From Amycolatopsis anabasis (GTDB lineage Bacteria > Actinomycetota > Actinomycetes > Mycobacteriales > Pseudonocardiaceae): a stretch of 64,000 nt of DNA. The notes beneath the pieces are model-generated. The model was not told the DNA's origin and ran no database searches. It worked only from the letters and a program-made list of their open reading frames with translations. Below, piece by piece: positions 61,221-64,000 of this stretch (the first letter of the stretch is position 1; each line of letters opens with the position of its first letter). A program made the translations under genes and the position numbers. The stretch covers positions 1 through 64,000 of the forward strand of contig NZ_VTHK01000044.1 in NCBI RefSeq assembly GCF_009765355.1, in the 5' to 3' direction.

Positions 61221-62549
61221 ATGACCGCCACCGACCTGATCACCGAGCAGTTCGACGGCCCGCTCGGAGCGGACGCGGACGCGCTGGCCGTCCACCTGAA
61301 GTCGGGCGAGCTGATCCTCTCCGGACTGCCACCGAAGCCGGAACGAACCGAAGAACAGCAGGCGGTCGCCGACGGTGTCCACCACGCCCACCGCCAGGCG
61401 CGGGCCCGGTTCCTGCGGTCGCACGTCGTGGAGGTCTACGACCAGGTGACGGCGGGGCGCACGAGCCGCCTCCGGCTCGCCGAGCTCGCCTACGCCGCCG
61501 CGGACGCGTTTCCCGGTCTGGTGCCCACCGCACAGGAGATCGCCGAGGAACGCCGCCACGTCCAGGCCGCCAAGGATGGGCGCGAGATCGACCAGGGCGT
61601 GTTCTTCCGGGAAGTGCTGCGGCAGCCCGAGATCGGCACACACCTGACCGAGACCATGCTGCTGCCCACGGCGAGAGCGCTCGCGTTGCTACCGGAGTAC
61701 CGCCGCACCGGCGACGTGCGCCTGGACACGGTGCACATCGAGCGGCGGTCGGGTGCGGCACACCTGACCGTGTCCAATCCGGACGCGCTCAACGCGGAGG
61801 ACAACGGGCTGATTGACGATCTGGAGACGGCAGTCGACCTCGCGCTACTCGACGACGATGTGCACGTCGGGGTGCTGCGGGGCGGGCCGATGTCCCATCC
61901 GCGCTACCTGGGCAAGCGCGTGTTCAGCGCCGGAATCAACCTGAAGAAGCTGCACGAGGGCCAGATCTCGTTCGTGGACTTCCTGCTGCGCCGCGAGCTC
62001 GGCTACCTCAGCAAGCTCGTCCGCGGGCTGCTGGTCGACGAGGACGAGGCGGCATGGCCACGGCGATTCCACGACAAACCGTGGATCGCCGCGGTGGACA
62101 CGTTCGCCATCGGCGGCGGCGCGCAGCTGCTCATGGTCTTCGACCATGTCATCGCCGGTGCGGACGCCTACTTCAGCTTGCCCGCGGCGCAGGAGGGCAT
62201 CGTGCCGGGTGCGGCCAACTTCCGGCTGAGCAAGCTGGCCGGTCCCCGGCTGGCGCGCCAGGTCATCCTGTCCGGCAGGAAGATCTGGGCCGCCGAGCCC
62301 GAGGGCCGGTTGCTCTGCGACGAGGTGGTCGATCCCCGGGAGATCGACGCGGCCGTCGAACGCGGCGTCGAGCGGCTGGCCAACCCGGCCGTCGCGGCCA
62401 ACCGCCGGATGCTGAACCTGGCCGAGGAACCGCTGGACGGATTCCGGAACTACCTGGCGGAGTTCGCGGCGGAACAAGCCCTTCGGCTGTACAGCGCGGA
62501 CGTTCTGGACAAGGTGCGCCGAGCCTGGTCACGAGGGGAGAAACGGTGA
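61221..62549 (+). CDS. dpgC: DpgC, cofactor-free dioxygenase forming 3,5-dihydroxyphenylglyoxylate
   Basis: This 442-residue protein has a long helical N-terminal part and a crotonase core. Oxyanion-hole segments are GKRVFSAGINLKKLHEG and DTFAIGGGAQLLMVFDHVI. The family-typical stretch LPAAQEGIVPGAANFRLS lines the active site. DpgC oxidises 3,5-dihydroxyphenylacetyl-CoA with O2, without metal or flavin, and releases CoA and the alpha-keto acid. In glycopeptide producers the keto acid is transaminated. No aminotransferase is seen here, and the keto acid probably goes to the decarboxylase at 6566-8293. The gene starts 8 nt after dpgB, and its stop overlaps the next start (GTGA). Confidence 0.94.
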   Translation: MTATDLITEQFDGPLGADADALAVHLKSGELILSGLPPKPERTEEQQAVADGVHHAHRQARARFLRSHVVEVYDQVTAGRTSRLRLAELAYAAADAFPGLVPTAQEIAEERRHVQAAKDGREIDQGVFFREVLRQPEIGTHLTETMLLPTARALALLPEYRRTGDVRLDTVHIERRSGAAHLTVSNPDALNAEDNGLIDDLETAVDLALLDDDVHVGVLRGGPMSHPRYLGKRVFSAGINLKKLHEGQISFVDFLLRRELGYLSKLVRGLLVDEDEAAWPRRFHDKPWIAAVDTFAIGGGAQLLMVFDHVIAGADAYFSLPAAQEGIVPGAANFRLSKLAGPRLARQVILSGRKIWAAEPEGRLLCDEVVDPREIDAAVERGVERLANPAVAANRRMLNLAEEPLDGFRNYLAEFAAEQALRLYSADVLDKVRRAWSRGEKR

Positions 62550-64000
62550 CCCAACTGGTGAACCTCGCCCCGATCGCCGGAAAGGTCTTCAGCACCGGCT
62601 GGCGGGCGGCGCGCGGTGGCACACTTGAGATCGTCGAACCCGCCACCGGCCGGATGCTGACCGAGGTCGGGCTCGCCACCGCGGCCGATATCGGGGAGGC
62701 GGTCCGATCGGCCCGGGCGGCACAACCGGCCTGGGCGGCAGTGCCCCCGGCGGAACGCGCCGAGCTGTTGCGCCGGGTCGCACGCCTGCTTGAGGACAGG
62801 CGAGGAGAGGTCGCCGCCTGGCTGATCCGCGAAGGCGGTGCGATACCGGCCAAGGCGAAGTTCGAGATTCAATCCACTGTGGACGAACTGTGGGTCGCCG
62901 CCGCCCTGCCCACTCAGCCGCACGGCTGCCTGCTGCCTTCCGTCCCGGGATGCGACAGCATCGGGCGCCGGGTCCCCCTCGGCGTGGCCGGGGTGATCAG
63001 CCCGTGGAACTTCCCGCTGGTACTCGCGATGCGGGCAGTGGCCCCGGCCCTCGCCCTCGGCAACGCCGTCGTCCTCAAACCCGACGTGCACACCGCGGTC
63101 TCCGGCGGGTACGTGGTGGCGAGGCTCTTCGAGGAGGCCGGACTGCCCGACGGTGTCCTGCACGTCCTGCCCGGAGACGCCGAACCCGGTAAGGCCCTGG
63201 TCGAGGATCCCGAGGTGGACCTGATCGCGTTCACCGGGTCGACGGCCGTCGGCCGGGAGGTCGGCGCGGCGGCCGGGCGCGCGCTGAAACGGGCTTCCCT
63301 CGAACTCGGCGGGAACAACGCGCTGATCGTCCTGGACGACGCGGATCTGGACGCGGCGAGTTCCGCCGGCGCCTGGGGCGCGTTCCTGCACCAGGGGCAG
63401 GTCTGCATGACGGCCGGTCGGCACATCGTGCACGAGGCGGTGGCCGACGAGTACCTCGACAAGCTGACCCTGCGTGCGGACAAACTGGCGGTCGGCGATC
63501 CCTGGACCGAGAAGGTGGACCTGGGGCCGCTGATCAACGCCGCCCAACTGTCCCGAGTGGACACGATCGTGCGGGACACGGTCGCCGCCGGCGCGGTGCT
63601 GCGCACCGGCGGAACTTTCCGAGATCTCTGCTACCGCCCGACCGTGCTGGCGGGCGTCACCACCGCGATGCCCGCCTGCACCGAGGAGATCTTCGGCCCG
63701 GTCGCCCCGGTCATCGTGGTCCGGGACGAGGACGAGGCCGTCGCGGTGGCCAACCAGACCGAGTACGGGCTGGTCGCGGCGGTGCAGACCGGCTCGGTGG
63801 AACGCGGCACAGCCCTGGCGGATCGGCTGCGGACCGGCATCGTCCACGTCAACGACCAGACGGTGAACGACAACGCGTTCGTCCCCTTCGGCGGCACCGG
63901 CGCGTCCGGCAACGGCAGCCGCCACGGCGCGCTGCACAGCTGGGACGAGTTCACCCGCTGGCAGTGGCGCACCGTCCGGCAGACCGCGCCGCAGTACCCG
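62546..64000 (+). CDS. Aldehyde dehydrogenase (benzaldehyde dehydrogenase-like), 3' end beyond window
   Basis: The frame opens with GTG at 62546, overlapping the dpgC stop (GTGA) with GAGGGGAG ahead, and is open for 485 codons to the window end. NAD(P)-aldehyde dehydrogenase residues are all present: Asn155 in ISPWNFPL, Lys178 in VVLKPD, FTGSTAVGREV, the general base Glu253 in SLELGGNN, and the nucleophile Cys287 in GQVCMTAGR. The visible part is almost full length for the family. The sequence is close in style to benzaldehyde and vanillin dehydrogenases. It probably oxidises 3,5-dihydroxybenzaldehyde to the acid used by the PKS loading domain. Confidence 0.9.
   Translation, partial: MTQLVNLAPIAGKVFSTGWRAARGGTLEIVEPATGRMLTEVGLATAADIGEAVRSARAAQPAWAAVPPAERAELLRRVARLLEDRRGEVAAWLIREGGAIPAKAKFEIQSTVDELWVAAALPTQPHGCLLPSVPGCDSIGRRVPLGVAGVISPWNFPLVLAMRAVAPALALGNAVVLKPDVHTAVSGGYVVARLFEEAGLPDGVLHVLPGDAEPGKALVEDPEVDLIAFTGSTAVGREVGAAAGRALKRASLELGGNNALIVLDDADLDAASSAGAWGAFLHQGQVCMTAGRHIVHEAVADEYLDKLTLRADKLAVGDPWTEKVDLGPLINAAQLSRVDTIVRDTVAAGAVLRTGGTFRDLCYRPTVLAGVTTAMPACTEEIFGPVAPVIVVRDEDEAVAVANQTEYGLVAAVQTGSVERGTALADRLRTGIVHVNDQTVNDNAFVPFGGTGASGNGSRHGALHSWDEFTRWQWRTVRQTAPQYP

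Overview
High-GC actinobacterial DNA, most like a Pseudonocardiales member such as Amycolatopsis. This rests on codon bias, rare TTA codons, GTG/TTG starts, and DpgABC homologues best known from glycopeptide producers. About 60 of the 64 kb is one biosynthetic gene cluster for a modular type I polyketide with an aromatic starter. The genus and product are inferred, not proven.

Layout. 1-682: 5' part of an S9-family peptidase gene (minus strand), probably outside the cluster. 683-1297: no convincing gene, only a possible gene remnant. 1298-4058 (minus): NarL/LuxR-type response regulator, sensor kinase, CmcI-like methyltransferase. 4155-6409 (minus): type II thioesterase and an acyl-CoA carboxylase carboxyltransferase subunit, preceded by a 156-nt gap with TAGGGGTT direct repeats. 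6566-58817 (minus): one densely overlapping 12-gene run. Read in transcription order it holds five PKS genes (loading module plus eight extension modules), an FAD monooxygenase, an MDR reductase, a crotonyl-CoA carboxylase/reductase (CCR), a KAS III, a 3-hydroxyacyl-CoA dehydrogenase, a second MDR reductase, and a ThDP-dependent decarboxylase resembling benzoylformate decarboxylase. 58818-59313: 496-nt divergent control region. 59314-64000 (plus): dpgA, dpgB, dpgC and an aldehyde dehydrogenase cut by the window end.

How it fits together. DpgA (type III PKS), DpgB and DpgC make 3,5-dihydroxyphenylglyoxylate from malonyl-CoA. In glycopeptide producers an aminotransferase then gives dihydroxyphenylglycine. 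None is seen here; instead there is a benzoylformate-decarboxylase-like enzyme and an aldehyde dehydrogenase, which together would give 3,5-dihydroxybenzoate. The first PKS begins with a CoA-ligase domain able to activate an aryl acid, so the likely starter is 3,5-dihydroxybenzoate. Kendomycin and venemycin are precedents for this starter. The KAS III / dehydrogenase / CCR trio should make an alkylmalonyl-CoA extender, and the AT of module 2 carries an AAGH signature of the kind linked to ethyl- and larger alkylmalonyl units.

Predicted assembly line: loading CoL-KR(dead)-ACP; M1 KS-AT(methylmalonyl)-DH-KR-ACP; M2 KS-AT(alkylmalonyl?)-DH(dead)-KR-ACP; M3 KS-AT(malonyl)-KR(Ser to Ala)-ACP; M4 KS-AT(methylmalonyl)-DH-KR-ACP; M5 KS-AT(methylmalonyl)-DH-KR-ACP; M6 KS-AT(atypical)-DH-ER-KR-ACP; M7 KS-AT(malonyl)-ACP; M8 KS-AT(malonyl)-DH(dead)-KR-ACP-TE. 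The FAD monooxygenase and reductases probably tailor the phenolic ring or act on extender supply. I could not match the module order to a known product.
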